The notes under the pieces are model-generated. The model ran no database searches and was not told the origin of the DNA. It saw nothing but the letters and a program-made list of their open reading frames with translations. A stretch of DNA of 64,000 nucleotides from Jeotgalicoccus saudimassiliensis (lineage in GTDB: Bacteria > Bacillota > Bacilli > Staphylococcales > Salinicoccaceae): the NCBI RefSeq assembly GCF_000756715.1, contig NZ_CCSE01000001.1, positions 1 through 64,000 on the forward strand. Direction: 5' to 3'. Below, in pieces: positions 1-7,845 of this stretch; the first letter of the stretch is position 1; every line of letters starts with the position of its first letter. A program made the position numbers and the translations under genes.

Positions 1-113
1 TGGCGGCGATGGCGGAGAGGCCACACCTGTTCCCATGTCGAACACAGCAGTTAAGCTCTCCAGCGCCGATGGTAGTTGGACTGACGTCCCGCAAGAGTAG
101 GACGCTGCCAGGC
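1..113 (+). rRNA. rrf: 5S ribosomal RNA (5' end just outside window)
   Basis: The sequence carries the conserved 5S core: the GAGAGG CCACACC stretch, CCCATGTCGAACACAG, and GTTAAGCTC near 50-58. It ends in a GCTGCCAGGC arm that pairs with the opening TGGCGGC, so only a few 5' bases are likely missing. It is the last rRNA of an operon whose 16S and 23S genes lie to the left, and it is followed directly by six tRNA genes. Confidence 0.95.
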
Positions 114-131
114 GAATATTTTTATAATTAA

Positions 132-206
132 TCCACAGTAGCTCAGTGGTAGAGCTATCGGCTGTTAACCGATCGGTCGTAGGTTCGAGTCCTACCTGTG
201 GAGCCA
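132..206 (+). tRNA. tRNA-Asn (GTT)
   Basis: A cloverleaf with acceptor arms TCCACAG and CTGTGGA, anticodon loop CTGTTAACC (anticodon GTT), the T-loop GTTCGAGTC, and an encoded 3' CCA. It is first in a six-tRNA run downstream of 5S rRNA. Confidence 0.96.
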
Positions 207-220
207 TTTTTTTATCTGAT

Positions 221-295
221 GGCCCGTTGGTCAAGCGGTTAAGACACCGCCCTTTCACGGCGGTAACACGGGTTCGAGTCCCGTACGGGTCACCA
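221..295 (+). tRNA. tRNA-Glu (TTC)
   Basis: Acceptor arms GGCCCGT and ACGGGTC, anticodon loop CCTTTCACG (anticodon TTC), T-loop GGTTCGAGTCC, CCA encoded. It lies 14 bp after tRNA-Asn in the same transcript. Confidence 0.96.
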
Positions 296-318
296 TTTTT
301 AATTTTATAGTTCAATAT

Positions 319-391
319 GGAGAATTAGCTCAGCTGGGAGAGCATCTGCCTTACAAGCAGAGGGTCGGCGGTTCGAGCCCGTCATTCTCCA
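319..391 (+). tRNA. tRNA-Val (TAC)
   Basis: Acceptor arms GGAGAAT and ATTCTCC, anticodon loop CCTTACAAG (anticodon TAC), discriminator A. The 3' CCA is not encoded and must be added enzymatically. The T stem contains one G-U pair. Confidence 0.95.
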
Positions 392-401
392 TTTTTTGTC
401 T

Positions 402-485
402 GGAAGGGTAGCGAAGTGGCTAAACGCGGCGGACTGTAAATCCGCTCCTTCGGGTTCGGCAGTTCGAATCTGCCCCCTTCCACCA
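402..485 (+). tRNA. tRNA-Tyr (GTA)
   Basis: Acceptor arms GGAAGGG and CCCTTCC, anticodon GTA in GACTGTAAATC, and a long variable arm near 443-458. At 84 nt it has the length expected of a class II tyrosine tRNA. CCA is encoded. Confidence 0.96.
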
Positions 486-492
486 TAGATTT

Positions 493-564
493 TGGGCTGT
501 AGCCAAGCGGTAAGGCAACGGGTTTTGGTCTCGTGACGCGAAGGTTCGAATCCTTCCAGCCCAG
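493..564 (+). tRNA. tRNA-Gln (TTG)
   Basis: Acceptor arms TGGGCTG and CAGCCCA, anticodon TTG in GGTTTTGGTC, discriminator G. CCA is not encoded. Confidence 0.95.
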
Positions 565-577
565 TTTAATATATTTA

Positions 578-650
578 GAGCCATTAGCTCAGTTGGTAGA
601 GCATCTGACTTTTAATCAGAGGGTCGCAGGTTCGAATCCTGCATGGCTCA
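578..650 (+). tRNA. tRNA-Lys (TTT)
   Basis: Acceptor arms GAGCCAT and ATGGCTC, anticodon TTT in GACTTTTAATC, discriminator A. CCA is not encoded. It is the last tRNA before the operon terminator. Confidence 0.96.
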
Positions 651-656
651 TCGTGG

Positions 657-686
657 AACACTTACTATAGTAAGTGTTTTTTTTTT
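657..686 (+). terminator. Rho-independent terminator of the rrn-tRNA operon
   Basis: A perfect 9-bp stem, AACACTTAC with GTAAGTGTT around a 4-nt loop, runs into a tract of about ten T. Confidence 0.93.
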
Positions 687-723
687 ATGCATAAATAATT
701 ATATAATTTATATTTATAAGGGG

Positions 724-752
724 TTGTATAAAAGCGCTTTCTTTAGTATATT
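724..752 (+). promoter_or_regulatory. rocF sigma-A promoter with a cre-like CcpA site in its spacer
   Basis: A -35 TTGTAT (724-729) and -10 TATATT (747-752) are separated by 17 bp. The spacer contains TAAAAGCGCTTTCT (729-742), which matches the cre consensus TGWAANCGNTNWCA at 12 of 14 positions. A CcpA site between -35 and -10 would repress arginase when glucose is plentiful; that regulatory reading is inference. Confidence 0.65.
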
Positions 753-783
753 GTAACTATACAAAGGAATAACTGGTGGGGGG

Positions 784-1695
784 ATGTCAGTGATTAAAAT
801 AGACATCATAGGCGCGCCGACAGCTTTTGGACAACCGAAGTTAGGGGTATCTTTGGGTCCGGATGCGGTGCGTCTTTGCGGTTTAAAAGCGCGTTTAACA
901 GCACTTGGTCATGAAGTGTCAGATAAGGGAAATGTATATGGAAAGTACCGTGCAGAGTACGGTAATCACAGCGAAAGAAATGAAGAAGGACTGATGAATT
1001 TCGTTCAGGTTAAAGACTTTAGTGAAGTACTTGCAAATACCGTGGAAGCGTCATTGAATGATAAGCATTTTCCATTCATCGTCGGCGGTGATCACAGTCT
1101 GTCTATCGGTTCCATAAGCGGAATTACGAAAAAGTACAGCAATCTCGGGGTACTGTGGATCGACGCTCACGGGGATATTAATAACAGCGATACATCACCT
1201 ACGGGTAACATACACGGTATGCCGCTTGGTGTGCTCCTCGGGGAAGGAAGCAGACGTCTTGTGGATATTCATCATGAAGGTGCAAAACTGAAACATGAGA
1301 ATATCGTACTGATCGGTGTGCGTGATCTAGATACAGGTGAGAAAGCATATATTAAAGAACATGGAATAAAATGCTACACGATGAGCGATGTCAAAAGACT
1401 GGGACTCGATGCAGTCATCACAAAAGCACTAAAGCATCTGGAAAGCTGCGACGGTATTCATTTGTCACTTGATGTGGACAGTCTGGACCCGCTCGAAATT
1501 CAAGGGACGGGAACGAAAGTTGACGGCGGTATTTTCCTTTCGGATATGCTGTCTGGTTTAAATATACTGAGCAGTACAAAACGTCTCGTGTCGGCAGATC
1601 TTGTCGAAGTTAATCCGCTGATAGACAATTGTAATGAAACTGCAGAAAAAGCGGTAATCCTTTCGGAGTACATATTCGGACAGAGTCAGATATAA
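784..1695 (+). CDS. rocF: Arginase
   Basis: Hydrolyses L-arginine to ornithine and urea in the cytoplasm, the first step of arginine catabolism. The 303 residues match the usual arginase length. The binuclear manganese ligands are visible: GGDHS at 101-105 (His104), DAHGDIN at 127-133 (Asp127, His129, Asp131) and SLDVDSLDP at 228-236 (Asp230, Asp232). The GNIHGMPLG substrate-loop motif is at 141-149. The ATG follows a GGTGGGGGG purine run that serves as the ribosome binding site. It is monocistronic, lying between the tRNA terminator and a convergent regulator gene, with a cre-like site in its promoter. Its ornithine and glutamate branch opposes the arg biosynthesis operon at 44-50 kb. Identification is firm. 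Confidence 0.96.
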   Translation: MSVIKIDIIGAPTAFGQPKLGVSLGPDAVRLCGLKARLTALGHEVSDKGNVYGKYRAEYGNHSERNEEGLMNFVQVKDFSEVLANTVEASLNDKHFPFIVGGDHSLSIGSISGITKKYSNLGVLWIDAHGDINNSDTSPTGNIHGMPLGVLLGEGSRRLVDIHHEGAKLKHENIVLIGVRDLDTGEKAYIKEHGIKCYTMSDVKRLGLDAVITKALKHLESCDGIHLSLDVDSLDPLEIQGTGTKVDGGIFLSDMLSGLNILSSTKRLVSADLVEVNPLIDNCNETAEKAVILSEYIFGQSQI

Positions 1696-1697
1696 AA

Positions 1698-1719
1698 AGA
1701 GAAGCCTCAGGCTTCTCTC
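1698..1719 (-). terminator. Terminator hairpin overlapping the stop codon of the wHTH gene
   Basis: On the minus strand GAGAAGCC and GGCTTCTC pair around a three-base loop, TGA, which is the stop codon of the 1707-2174 gene. The stem is followed by TTTTTATAT. The same hairpin could slow transcription arriving from rocF, although the plus side lacks a T run. Confidence 0.75.
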
Positions 1720-2174
1720 ATAGTTTTCAACATGTAAACAGCATACTCATCTGCAGTAGCTGTTTCTTTTTTGTTTTCATTATCTTTTTTGCTGTTTTCG
1801 AGTGCCGTGAGACGGGAATTGAGTATTTCAAGCTCATGTTCATCGGGCGAAATAGTATATGCTGCGTAAGGTACAGCACCGTTCTTATTGTTAAAGTTAA
1901 AAATATTGATGGAAGGCACGATTGCTTCTGCAGCGGGCCGGTAAAATTTCTGGATAATACTGCTTTTCTCAACGGTATGCGATACGGTGATAATATTATG
2001 AGAGAGCAGCTGGTTTAAATGGTAATGTATTTTAGCTCTCGGCAGTCCAAGTTCGTCGGCAAGCATCTGACCGGTCTTCGGTTCATCCGCCATCATACCG
2101 ACGAGCTGCAGTCTAAATGGGTCACTGATTGACTTAAGCTGATCCAACTCATTAATGATGAGCAATTTTTCCAT
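1707..2174 (-). CDS. ArsR-like winged-helix transcriptional regulator
   Basis: A 155-residue protein. Residues 8-75 look like an ArsR/HTH_20 winged helix: LKSISDPFRLQLVGMM, then the turn DELGLPRAKIHYHLNQL and a wing around HNIITVSHTVEKSS. The part after about 75 is less conserved and ends in a charged, Lys/Glu-rich tail (about 125-140). No metal-binding cysteines of the classic ArsR sensors are visible, so the ligand is unknown. The ATG has AGGAGGATATTA-type spacing upstream on the minus strand. It converges on rocF and diverges from the XRE-cdaA operon, sharing a 140-bp gap with it. Its regulon cannot be told from the sequence; the neighbouring genes are only candidates. Confidence 0.75.
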   Translation of the reverse strand: MEKLLIINELDQLKSISDPFRLQLVGMMADEPKTGQMLADELGLPRAKIHYHLNQLLSHNIITVSHTVEKSSIIQKFYRPAAEAIVPSINIFNFNNKNGAVPYAAYTISPDEHELEILNSRLTALENSKKDNENKKETATADEYAVYMLKTMREA

Positions 2175-2257
2175 TAATATCCTCCATATACTTTTTATTT
2201 AATTATCATGTAAAATGTAAATGCAGTCAATTAAACTGTTTTAATAAATGAGAATAT

Positions 2258-2286
2258 TTGTTACACAATTGTGAATTTGGTATTAT
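2258..2286 (+). promoter_or_regulatory. Sigma-A promoter of the XRE-cdaA-cdaR-glmM operon
   Basis: A -35 TTGTTA (2258-2263), an exact 17-bp spacer and a -10 TATTAT (2281-2286) lie about 25 bp upstream of the XRE gene ribosome binding site. No other good promoter is evident before glmM. Confidence 0.65.
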
Positions 2287-2315
2287 TAAAATGTTAAGTA
2301 CTTAGGGGGATGAGT

Positions 2316-3263
2316 ATGATAGGTCAAAGAATTAAAGAAATCCGCAATAATAACAATTTAACCCAGGAAGAGCTTGCTGACGGGATCATCTCCCGAACTT
2401 ATTTAAGTTTGATAGAAAAGGGCACGGTGCAGCCGTCGACGAACGTTCTTGTAAAACTGAGCAAACGTCTGAACTGCACGGTCAATGACTTTATGGCTGA
2501 AGTATCGCATTTCAAATACAATAACTTTGAAATACTGCGCGAAATCGGCCATTACGAACTTAAAGTGGATAATGAAGATTTTGAGATCGTGAAGCATTTT
2601 ATCGACAAGGAATATGAACAGATTGAAGATGTACCGCTGCCGGACAGCGGAAGAATACATTTAATCTATGCGCGCTATTTTAAATTTAAAGGGGATTTAA
2701 AACGGACGAGACTGCACGCTGATAAAGCGCTGCAGAAACTGTCGACGGTGGCTGTCAATCAACACTATGTTAACGCTGTGCTGTTAAAAGCGGAGCTGCT
2801 TACAGAAGACGGTGAAGCCGATGCGGCGATAGATATACTTGAGGACACTGTTTACCTGATGACCAAGTTTGGTGAACTGAATATTTCCGATATTAAGTTA
2901 CGGTTTGCACTTGTGAAATGTTATATTATATTTAAACAGTATTACACTGCGCACAGACTGATTGCAGATATTAATCATATAGCATCAAGACTTAACATCA
3001 CTTATAAAGAAAAAGATCTTAAGAAGTATGAAATACTGCTGCTCGTGAAGCTCGGCAACTATAAAGAAGCGCTGGAGCTTGCGGGAGAAACTGCAGAAAC
3101 TGATGAGAATATTATGCGGGCGTACAGTCTGTGGCAGCTGGACAGAGTAAAAGAAGCTGATGAATTATTAAAAGCGACACCAGTGCCTGATGAGGAAACT
3201 TCCAGCATACCGCAAATAGGTAGTCTGTATAAAGAACTTACCGGGAGATTAGGTGGCTTATAA
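2316..3263 (+). CDS. XRE-family regulator with TPR-like C-terminal region
   Basis: A 315-residue cytoplasmic protein. Residues 1-58 are an XRE/Cro helix-turn-helix (RIKEIRNNNNLTQEELADGI, then SRTYLSLIEKGTVQPS). The remainder is a series of amphipathic helices resembling tetratricopeptide repeats, an architecture seen in RRNPP-type peptide-responsive and stress regulators. I chose ATG 2316 over ATG 2310 because the AGGGGG ribosome site ends at 2309, which leaves a 6-nt spacer to 2316. The gene ends 22 bp before cdaA, so the two are very probably cotranscribed. That makes it a candidate controller or sensor linked to c-di-AMP synthesis. A signalling peptide gene was not found nearby, and its true ligand is unknown. 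Confidence 0.8.
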   Translation: MIGQRIKEIRNNNNLTQEELADGIISRTYLSLIEKGTVQPSTNVLVKLSKRLNCTVNDFMAEVSHFKYNNFEILREIGHYELKVDNEDFEIVKHFIDKEYEQIEDVPLPDSGRIHLIYARYFKFKGDLKRTRLHADKALQKLSTVAVNQHYVNAVLLKAELLTEDGEADAAIDILEDTVYLMTKFGELNISDIKLRFALVKCYIIFKQYYTAHRLIADINHIASRLNITYKEKDLKKYEILLLVKLGNYKEALELAGETAETDENIMRAYSLWQLDRVKEADELLKATPVPDEETSSIPQIGSLYKELTGRLGGL

Positions 3264-3285
3264 CATAATAGAAAGGAAAATCATT

Positions 3286-4107
3286 ATGGAAACAGCCAAC
3301 TTTTTTGATAATATCTCTACGTCATTTGTAATAACCAGCATCATTGACATCCTGATTATATGGTACGTTTTTTATTTAATACTGACGGTCATTAAAGGGA
3401 CGAAAGCTGTACAGTTAATCAAAGGGATATTTTTCATAATTATTGGACGGGCAATAAGTAATTTTTTAGATTTAACAACGACGACACAATTGTTCGACAT
3501 GGTGCTCCAATGGGGTTTCCTCGCCGTCATTGTTATCTTCCAGCCTGAACTGAGACGCGCGCTTGAACAGCTCGGGCGCGGCAGCCTGTTCAGGAGCGGT
3601 GCTGCCGGCGATGCGTCGGAGCACGAGAAGATGCGTCAGGACATGGTTACAGCAGTCCGCTATATGGCGAAGCGACGCATCGGTGCACTGATTGTGCTTG
3701 AGAAAGAAACCGGCCTGAAAGATTATATTGAAACGGGAGTACCGTTAAATGCCGAAATTACGTCGCAGCTTTTAATCAATATATTCATACCGAATACACC
3801 GCTGCATGACGGGGCAATGATCATTCAGGGCGACAAAATTGCGACAGCCGGAAGTTATCTGCCGCTGTCGGAAAGCAATAAAATAGCAAAAGATCTCGGT
3901 ACACGGCACAGAGCCGCTGTCGGTATTTCAGAAGTTACCGATGCATTTACGATTATTGTATCGGAAGAAACAGGTAACGTGTCAGTTACATACGACAGCA
4001 AACTATCCAAGGAAATTACTCTCGAGAAACTTGAAGAGCTCCTTCAGAAACACTGGATGGTAACTGCCGGAAGCAAGGAAGGAGGCGGTTTGTTTGCTCG
4101 AAAATAA
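3286..4107 (+). CDS. cdaA: Diadenylate cyclase CdaA (c-di-AMP synthase)
   Basis: Condenses two ATP into cyclic di-AMP, the second messenger controlling potassium and osmolyte uptake and cell-wall homeostasis. The 273-residue protein begins with three hydrophobic membrane segments (about 15-37, 43-58 and 75-86), followed by the DAC domain (about 100-255) with the signature DGA at 175-177 and RHRAAVG at 207-213. I chose ATG 3286 because GAAAGGA at 3271-3277 precedes it by 8 nt; an upstream GTG at 3253 overlaps the previous gene and lacks a ribosome site. The gene overlaps cdaR by 14 bp and sits in the conserved cdaA-cdaR-glmM order. Also called dacA in staphylococci. Confidence 0.96.
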   Translation: METANFFDNISTSFVITSIIDILIIWYVFYLILTVIKGTKAVQLIKGIFFIIIGRAISNFLDLTTTTQLFDMVLQWGFLAVIVIFQPELRRALEQLGRGSLFRSGAAGDASEHEKMRQDMVTAVRYMAKRRIGALIVLEKETGLKDYIETGVPLNAEITSQLLINIFIPNTPLHDGAMIIQGDKIATAGSYLPLSESNKIAKDLGTRHRAAVGISEVTDAFTIIVSEETGNVSVTYDSKLSKEITLEKLEELLQKHWMVTAGSKEGGGLFARK

Positions 4108-5041
4108 ATGGGGCCTCAGTATAGTTGCACTGCTTCTCGCGCTGTTTATGTTTGTCAATGCAAACAATGTCTTTGAAGATATTAACCTCTTTAACGATGA
4201 CAGTGAAACAGAATCGGATACGGAATTTATCGAAGGTGTGCCTGTCACAGTACTTTATGATGAGGAATCATACTACGTATCCGGCGTTCCGCAGGAAGTG
4301 ACTGTAGAGCTCGGCGGAGCAAACTCAAACGTCAAACGCCTGCAGGCGACGCGTAACTTTGAAATAATTCTGGATCTCAGAAACCGCGAACCGGGTGAGC
4401 ACGAAGTATTCTTCACCGTAAATGGTCTGCCTGAAAATGTATCGGGAACTGTGCAGCCGGAAACGGCAAATGTTACAATACAAAACCTGGTATCACAAAC
4501 ATTTGAAATCCAGGCTGAAGTCAGCGAAGGCCGCGTCGGATCAAGCTACCAGCTCGATTCGGTAAACGTGGAACCGTCGACTGTCACAGTCCGCGGCGGA
4601 GAGAGTACGATGAACCGTATACAGTATGTCCGTGCGATGATGACAGATACGTCGAGTATTACGGATGAACGTGTGGAAGAAGCTGAAGTAAGTGCATTCG
4701 ATGCACAGTATAATAAGCTTGATGTAACGATTGAACCTTCGACAGTAAGGATTGAAATCCAGGTCGAGGAACTGAGTAAAAAAGTGCCGGTGCACTTCGA
4801 AACTGCCGGTGAAGTTGCCGATAACAGAACATTGTCGGAAGTGAAATTAAATCATGATACAATTGAAATATTCGGTGACAGCCAGACGCTGGAAGCCATA
4901 TCTTCCGTAACAGCGGAAGTTGATGTAGAAGGCATGTCATCATCGGGCACGAAAGACGTCCGGATAGAACTGCCTGAAAATGTAACGAAAAGTGAACCTG
5001 CTGTACTGGAAGCAGATGTTACGATAGAAAAAGACGAATAA
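4094..5041 (+). CDS. cdaR: CdaR, YbbR-domain regulator of CdaA
   Basis: A membrane-anchored partner that modulates diadenylate cyclase activity, known from the Bacillus, Listeria and Staphylococcus homologues. The 315-residue protein has one N-terminal transmembrane helix (about 5-22: [18 protein letters not shown]). Then come several YbbR repeats of beta-rich sequence, each with a V-P-V or V-x-V-x-G type core, predicted to face outside. Translation starts at a TTG (4094) inside the 3' end of cdaA, behind a strong AAGGAAGGAGG site 8 nt upstream, so the pair is translationally coupled. The tail is acidic. The gene lies 25 bp before glmM, and CdaR-GlmM-CdaA physical interaction is established in relatives. 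Confidence 0.93.
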   Translation: MLENKWGLSIVALLLALFMFVNANNVFEDINLFNDDSETESDTEFIEGVPVTVLYDEESYYVSGVPQEVTVELGGANSNVKRLQATRNFEIILDLRNREPGEHEVFFTVNGLPENVSGTVQPETANVTIQNLVSQTFEIQAEVSEGRVGSSYQLDSVNVEPSTVTVRGGESTMNRIQYVRAMMTDTSSITDERVEEAEVSAFDAQYNKLDVTIEPSTVRIEIQVEELSKKVPVHFETAGEVADNRTLSEVKLNHDTIEIFGDSQTLEAISSVTAEVDVEGMSSSGTKDVRIELPENVTKSEPAVLEADVTIEKDE

Positions 5042-5066
5042 TTGCTGCTTAAAAAAGGAGATTACT

Positions 5067-6419
5067 ATGGGAAAGTATTTTGGAACAGATGGAGTTAGAG
5101 GTATTGCAAACGAAGGATTAACACCTGAAATGGCGTTTAAATTAGGACGTTTCGGAGGATACACACTGCTTAAAAAAGGTTCGGAACATCCTCGTGTATT
5201 AGTCGGAAGAGATACTCGTATTTCCGGTGAAATGCTTGAATCTGCACTTGTTGCAGGATTACTGTCAATCGGTGCGGAAGTTATGCGCTTAGGCGTTATT
5301 TCGACACCGGGTGTCGCTTACCTGACGAAAGACATGGAAGCAGATGCAGGTGTCATGATCTCTGCATCACATAACCCGGTTGAAGATAACGGGATTAAAT
5401 TCTTTGGTCCGGACGGATTTAAGCTGACTGACGAACAGGAAAATGAAATTGAAGCGCTGCTGGACAGCGAAGAAGATAACCTTCCAAGACCGACAGGTGT
5501 TGAAGTGGGTACAATTTCGGATTACTTTGAAGGCGGACAGAAATACCTGAGCTACCTTAAATCGACAATTGATACTGATTTTGAAGGACTTAAAATCGGT
5601 CTTGACGGTGCGCACGGTTCGACGTACCACCTCGGACCATATCTGTTTGGTGATCTTGAAGCTGACACTGCAACAGTCGGAAGCAACCCTGATGGTACGA
5701 ACATTAATGCCGGTGTCGGTTCAACACACCCTGAAAGACTTCAGGAACTCGTTAAGGAAGAACAATGTGACTTCGGCCTTGCGTTTGACGGAGACGGGGA
5801 CAGAATTATTGCAGTGGATGAGAACGGTGAAATTGTCGACGGTGACAAAATCATGTTTATCCTCGCACATTCATTAAAAGAAAAAGGCGAACTGAAAGAC
5901 GATACAGTTGTATCCACAGTAATGAGTAACCTCGGTTTCTACAAAGCGGTGGAAGCGCACGGTATGAAGTCTGACAAAACTCAGGTTGGTGACCGATACG
6001 TTGTTGCTGAAATGCGTAAAGGCGGCTATTCATTAGGTGGAGAGCAATCAGGGCACATCGTAATGATGGACTACAACACTACTGGTGACGGTCTGTTAAC
6101 AGGAATCCACCTTGCAGCAATTGTTAAAGAATCAGGCAAGAAGCTGAGCGAACTTGCAGCGATGGTTGAAACATTCCCTCAGGAGCTTGTAAACGTACGT
6201 GTGAGCGATAAGCACAACGTAACGAACAACGGAGCAGTTAAAGCGATTATGGACGATGTGGAAGAGCGTATGGCCGGTAACGGACGTATTCTCGTTCGTG
6301 CATCAGGTACAGAGCCGTTAGTACGTGTAATGGTTGAAGCGGAAACAGAAGAACTCGCGGCGGGCTACAGCAGAGAAATTGCTGAAGTAGTTGAAGCTGA
6401 AATGGGCCTCGACAAATAA
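5067..6419 (+). CDS. glmM: Phosphoglucosamine mutase
   Basis: Interconverts glucosamine-6-phosphate and glucosamine-1-phosphate, supplying UDP-GlcNAc for peptidoglycan. The 450 residues match the family length. The phosphoserine loop ISASHNP is at 98-104 with catalytic Ser101. The magnesium loop DGDGDR is at 241-246, the sugar loop GEQSGH at 325-330, and the phosphate-binding [10 protein letters not shown] at 411-420. AAAAAAGGAG precedes the ATG. It is last in the XRE-cdaA-cdaR-glmM transcript. In relatives GlmM binds CdaA and inhibits it, so this operon couples wall precursor flux to c-di-AMP. The glmS gene that feeds it lies 1.4 kb downstream. Confidence 0.97.
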   Translation: MGKYFGTDGVRGIANEGLTPEMAFKLGRFGGYTLLKKGSEHPRVLVGRDTRISGEMLESALVAGLLSIGAEVMRLGVISTPGVAYLTKDMEADAGVMISASHNPVEDNGIKFFGPDGFKLTDEQENEIEALLDSEEDNLPRPTGVEVGTISDYFEGGQKYLSYLKSTIDTDFEGLKIGLDGAHGSTYHLGPYLFGDLEADTATVGSNPDGTNINAGVGSTHPERLQELVKEEQCDFGLAFDGDGDRIIAVDENGEIVDGDKIMFILAHSLKEKGELKDDTVVSTVMSNLGFYKAVEAHGMKSDKTQVGDRYVVAEMRKGGYSLGGEQSGHIVMMDYNTTGDGLLTGIHLAAIVKESGKKLSELAAMVETFPQELVNVRVSDKHNVTNNGAVKAIMDDVEERMAGNGRILVRASGTEPLVRVMVEAETEELAAGYSREIAEVVEAEMGLDK

Positions 6420-6425
6420 TATATT

Positions 6426-6463
6426 AAAAACGCCGTCTGAAGAAAATCTTCAGACGGCGTTTT
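6426..6463. terminator. Bidirectional terminator between glmM and the DUF457 gene
   Basis: A long stem, AAAACGCCGTCTGAAGA with TCTTCAGACGGCGTTTT, encloses a 3-nt loop and has A and T tracts on both sides. It serves convergent genes ending at 6419 and 6465. Confidence 0.9.
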
Positions 6464-6464
6464 G

Positions 6465-7007
6465 TTATGAAATAAAGTATACGGGTTTTGCCATAAGCTC
6501 ACCCATGTTGAAATCGTTAATAAAATTAAATATGTATACACCTAAAACCTGAAAGCCGAAATATAAAGAGACGAGACACAGCAGACTGAAAATAATATTC
6601 TCTGTAAAGCTTCCCGTTCGTGTAGTGACCGGAAATCTCACTTTAAAACTGATTGGGAAGAACAGCTGAATGCCGCTTTTAGTCGCCATATCCAATATGT
6701 AATGACTGATCATGCCCGTAATGAGGCCGAGCTTTAATGCGTCATTGGGAATAAAGTAGTCGACAAGAAAAGCAACAAGTACGATAAACAGCAGGCTGTG
6801 TGTAAACGAACGGTGACCGAAAACGAAATTGATTAATTTCGAAATGACCGGAAACGTCTTACCAATCTTGCTGCCGCCGTGGCAAATATCGGGCAGTAAT
6901 GAACCCGCTATACCGGCGCCAATTAATAAAACCGGATCGGCGTATGTAAAATGAGCGACTGCCAGACTGGATGCGACACCACCGATGATATGAGTTTTAC
7001 CTTTCAT
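6465..7007 (-). CDS. Membrane-bound YdjM/DUF457 family protein (predicted metal-dependent hydrolase)
   Basis: A 180-residue integral membrane protein with about four hydrophobic segments. Family features visible are KTHIIGG at 4-10, the SLLPDICHGGSKIG loop, GHRSFTHSLL (His/Thr/His signature) and SHYILDMATKSGIQLFFP near the third segment. YdjM-type proteins are predicted membrane metal-dependent hydrolases; their substrate is unknown. ATG 7007 was chosen because AGGAGGT sits 6 nt upstream, and a longer reading to 7058 lacks a ribosome site. It is convergent with glmM and shares its terminator. The family assignment rests on the His motifs and topology. Confidence 0.8.
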   Translation of the reverse strand: MKGKTHIIGGVASSLAVAHFTYADPVLLIGAGIAGSLLPDICHGGSKIGKTFPVISKLINFVFGHRSFTHSLLFIVLVAFLVDYFIPNDALKLGLITGMISHYILDMATKSGIQLFFPISFKVRFPVTTRTGSFTENIIFSLLCLVSLYFGFQVLGVYIFNFINDFNMGELMAKPVYFIS

Positions 7008-7190
7008 GATGTGACCTCCTCTGACCTGTATATTATAACACTTTTTAGACATAAACATAACTTTTTCTAAACATTAATTATAAGATGTTAAGTTATTAAC
7101 GGGCGGGAGAGAACCGGTATGAAGCCGATAAATTTATACCGGAAATGGTATGATGAATATACTTAATTTTGGTTAATAAGGAGAATGAAT

Positions 7191-7385
7191 ATGGACGGAA
7201 CAAAAAGAGCCGACATTAAAATCGGCAGTACGGTAAAAGTCGTGCAGAAACACCATCAGAGAAGCGGAGAACTTACAGAAGGCACCGTTGCGAGAATACT
7301 GACAAACTCGGCAAACCACCACCACGGTATTAAAGTGAAGCTGGAAGACGGAATCGTCGGCAGAGTGAAAGAAATAATTGAATAG
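7191..7385 (+). CDS. ywbE: YwbE family small protein (DUF2196)
   Basis: A 64-residue, basic, beta-rich protein beginning MDGTKRADIKIGSTVKVV and ending GIVGRVKEIIE, a clear match in layout to Bacillus YwbE (DUF2196). The ATAAGGAG site lies 7 nt before ATG 7191; an in-frame ATG at 7185 is too close to it. The core KVVQKHHQRSGELTEGTV with a later NHHHGIKVKL resembles a small SH3-like barrel. Function is not established in any relative I know. It is monocistronic, followed by its own terminator. Confidence 0.85.
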   Translation: MDGTKRADIKIGSTVKVVQKHHQRSGELTEGTVARILTNSANHHHGIKVKLEDGIVGRVKEIIE

Positions 7386-7398
7386 CATGATGTGCCGG

Positions 7399-7432
7399 AC
7401 AGGAACGATACTTTTATCGTTCCTGTTTTTGT
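7399..7432 (+). terminator. Terminator of ywbE
   Basis: The stem ACAGGAACGAT with ATCGTTCCTGT, a 7-nt loop and five following T. Confidence 0.9.
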
Positions 7433-7460
7433 TGGGAGCTAAATTGGGCGGGGGACAATC

Positions 7461-7545
7461 CGATATTGGGATTTGACTGACAATGTGAGTCGGACACTGT
7501 CACACAACGGGATTTGACTGACAATGTGAGTCGGACACAGTCACT
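7461..7545. repeat. Intergenic repeat array A: two 41-bp units
   Basis: Two copies of a 41-bp unit containing GACTGACAATGTGAGTCGG and CGGACACWGTCAC, starting 41 bp apart (CGGACAC at 7491 and 7532). The unit is an imperfect palindrome (ACTGTCA... with ...TGACAATGT). It is the same type as the larger array E at 43889-44166. It occupies the gap between the ywbE terminator and the glmS promoter. No coding capacity is visible. Confidence 0.75.
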
Positions 7546-7591
7546 CAACCAGTAGATCCCCAAACTTTTTCCATTAAAAGGTAAAAAAATC

Positions 7592-7620
7592 TTGTAATCC
7601 AGAAAAAAATAAATTACACT
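7592..7620 (+). promoter_or_regulatory. glmS promoter
   Basis: A -35 TTGTAA (7592-7597), 17-bp spacer and -10 TACACT (7615-7620) lie about 50 bp upstream of the ribozyme cleavage site, so the transcript would carry the entire ribozyme. Confidence 0.6.
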
Positions 7621-7664
7621 TTTATTCTGAATAAAAAAGGAGGGCAGTTTGTAAACTTAATCGG

Positions 7665-7815
7665 AATAGCGCCTGAGCAGTACACGCGTACTGTTGACGA
7701 GGAGGACAGCGATCGAACTTTCGGCGGATGCTGTCCCGGATACTGAAGTATTCGTAAGTGTATCTGTTAAAATTTCCGGGCAACCGGACTGACAAAGCAG
7801 ATATCCCACAGAACT
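7665..7815 (+). ncRNA. glmS ribozyme (GlcN6P-sensing, self-cleaving riboswitch)
   Basis: The conserved core is all present: AGCGCC with the cleavage bond between 7668 and 7669, GTTGACGAGGAGGACAG, ATCGAAC, TTTCGGCGGATG and CTGTCCCGG. The last of these pairs with the preceding GGACAG to make the central pseudoknotted helices. It is followed by a P4 extension to about 7800. Known function: glucosamine-6-phosphate acts as the cofactor for self-cleavage, exposing a 5'-OH end that leads to glmS mRNA decay. It ends 30 bp before the glmS start, with AAAGAGGAG as ribosome site. Confidence 0.95.
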
Positions 7816-7845
7816 TAAACTAAATTATAAAGAGGAGTTTATCTT

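Noticed and set aside
3253-3285. Earlier GTG start of cdaA
   Set aside because: It overlaps the XRE gene end, lacks a ribosome site, and adds residues absent from relatives.
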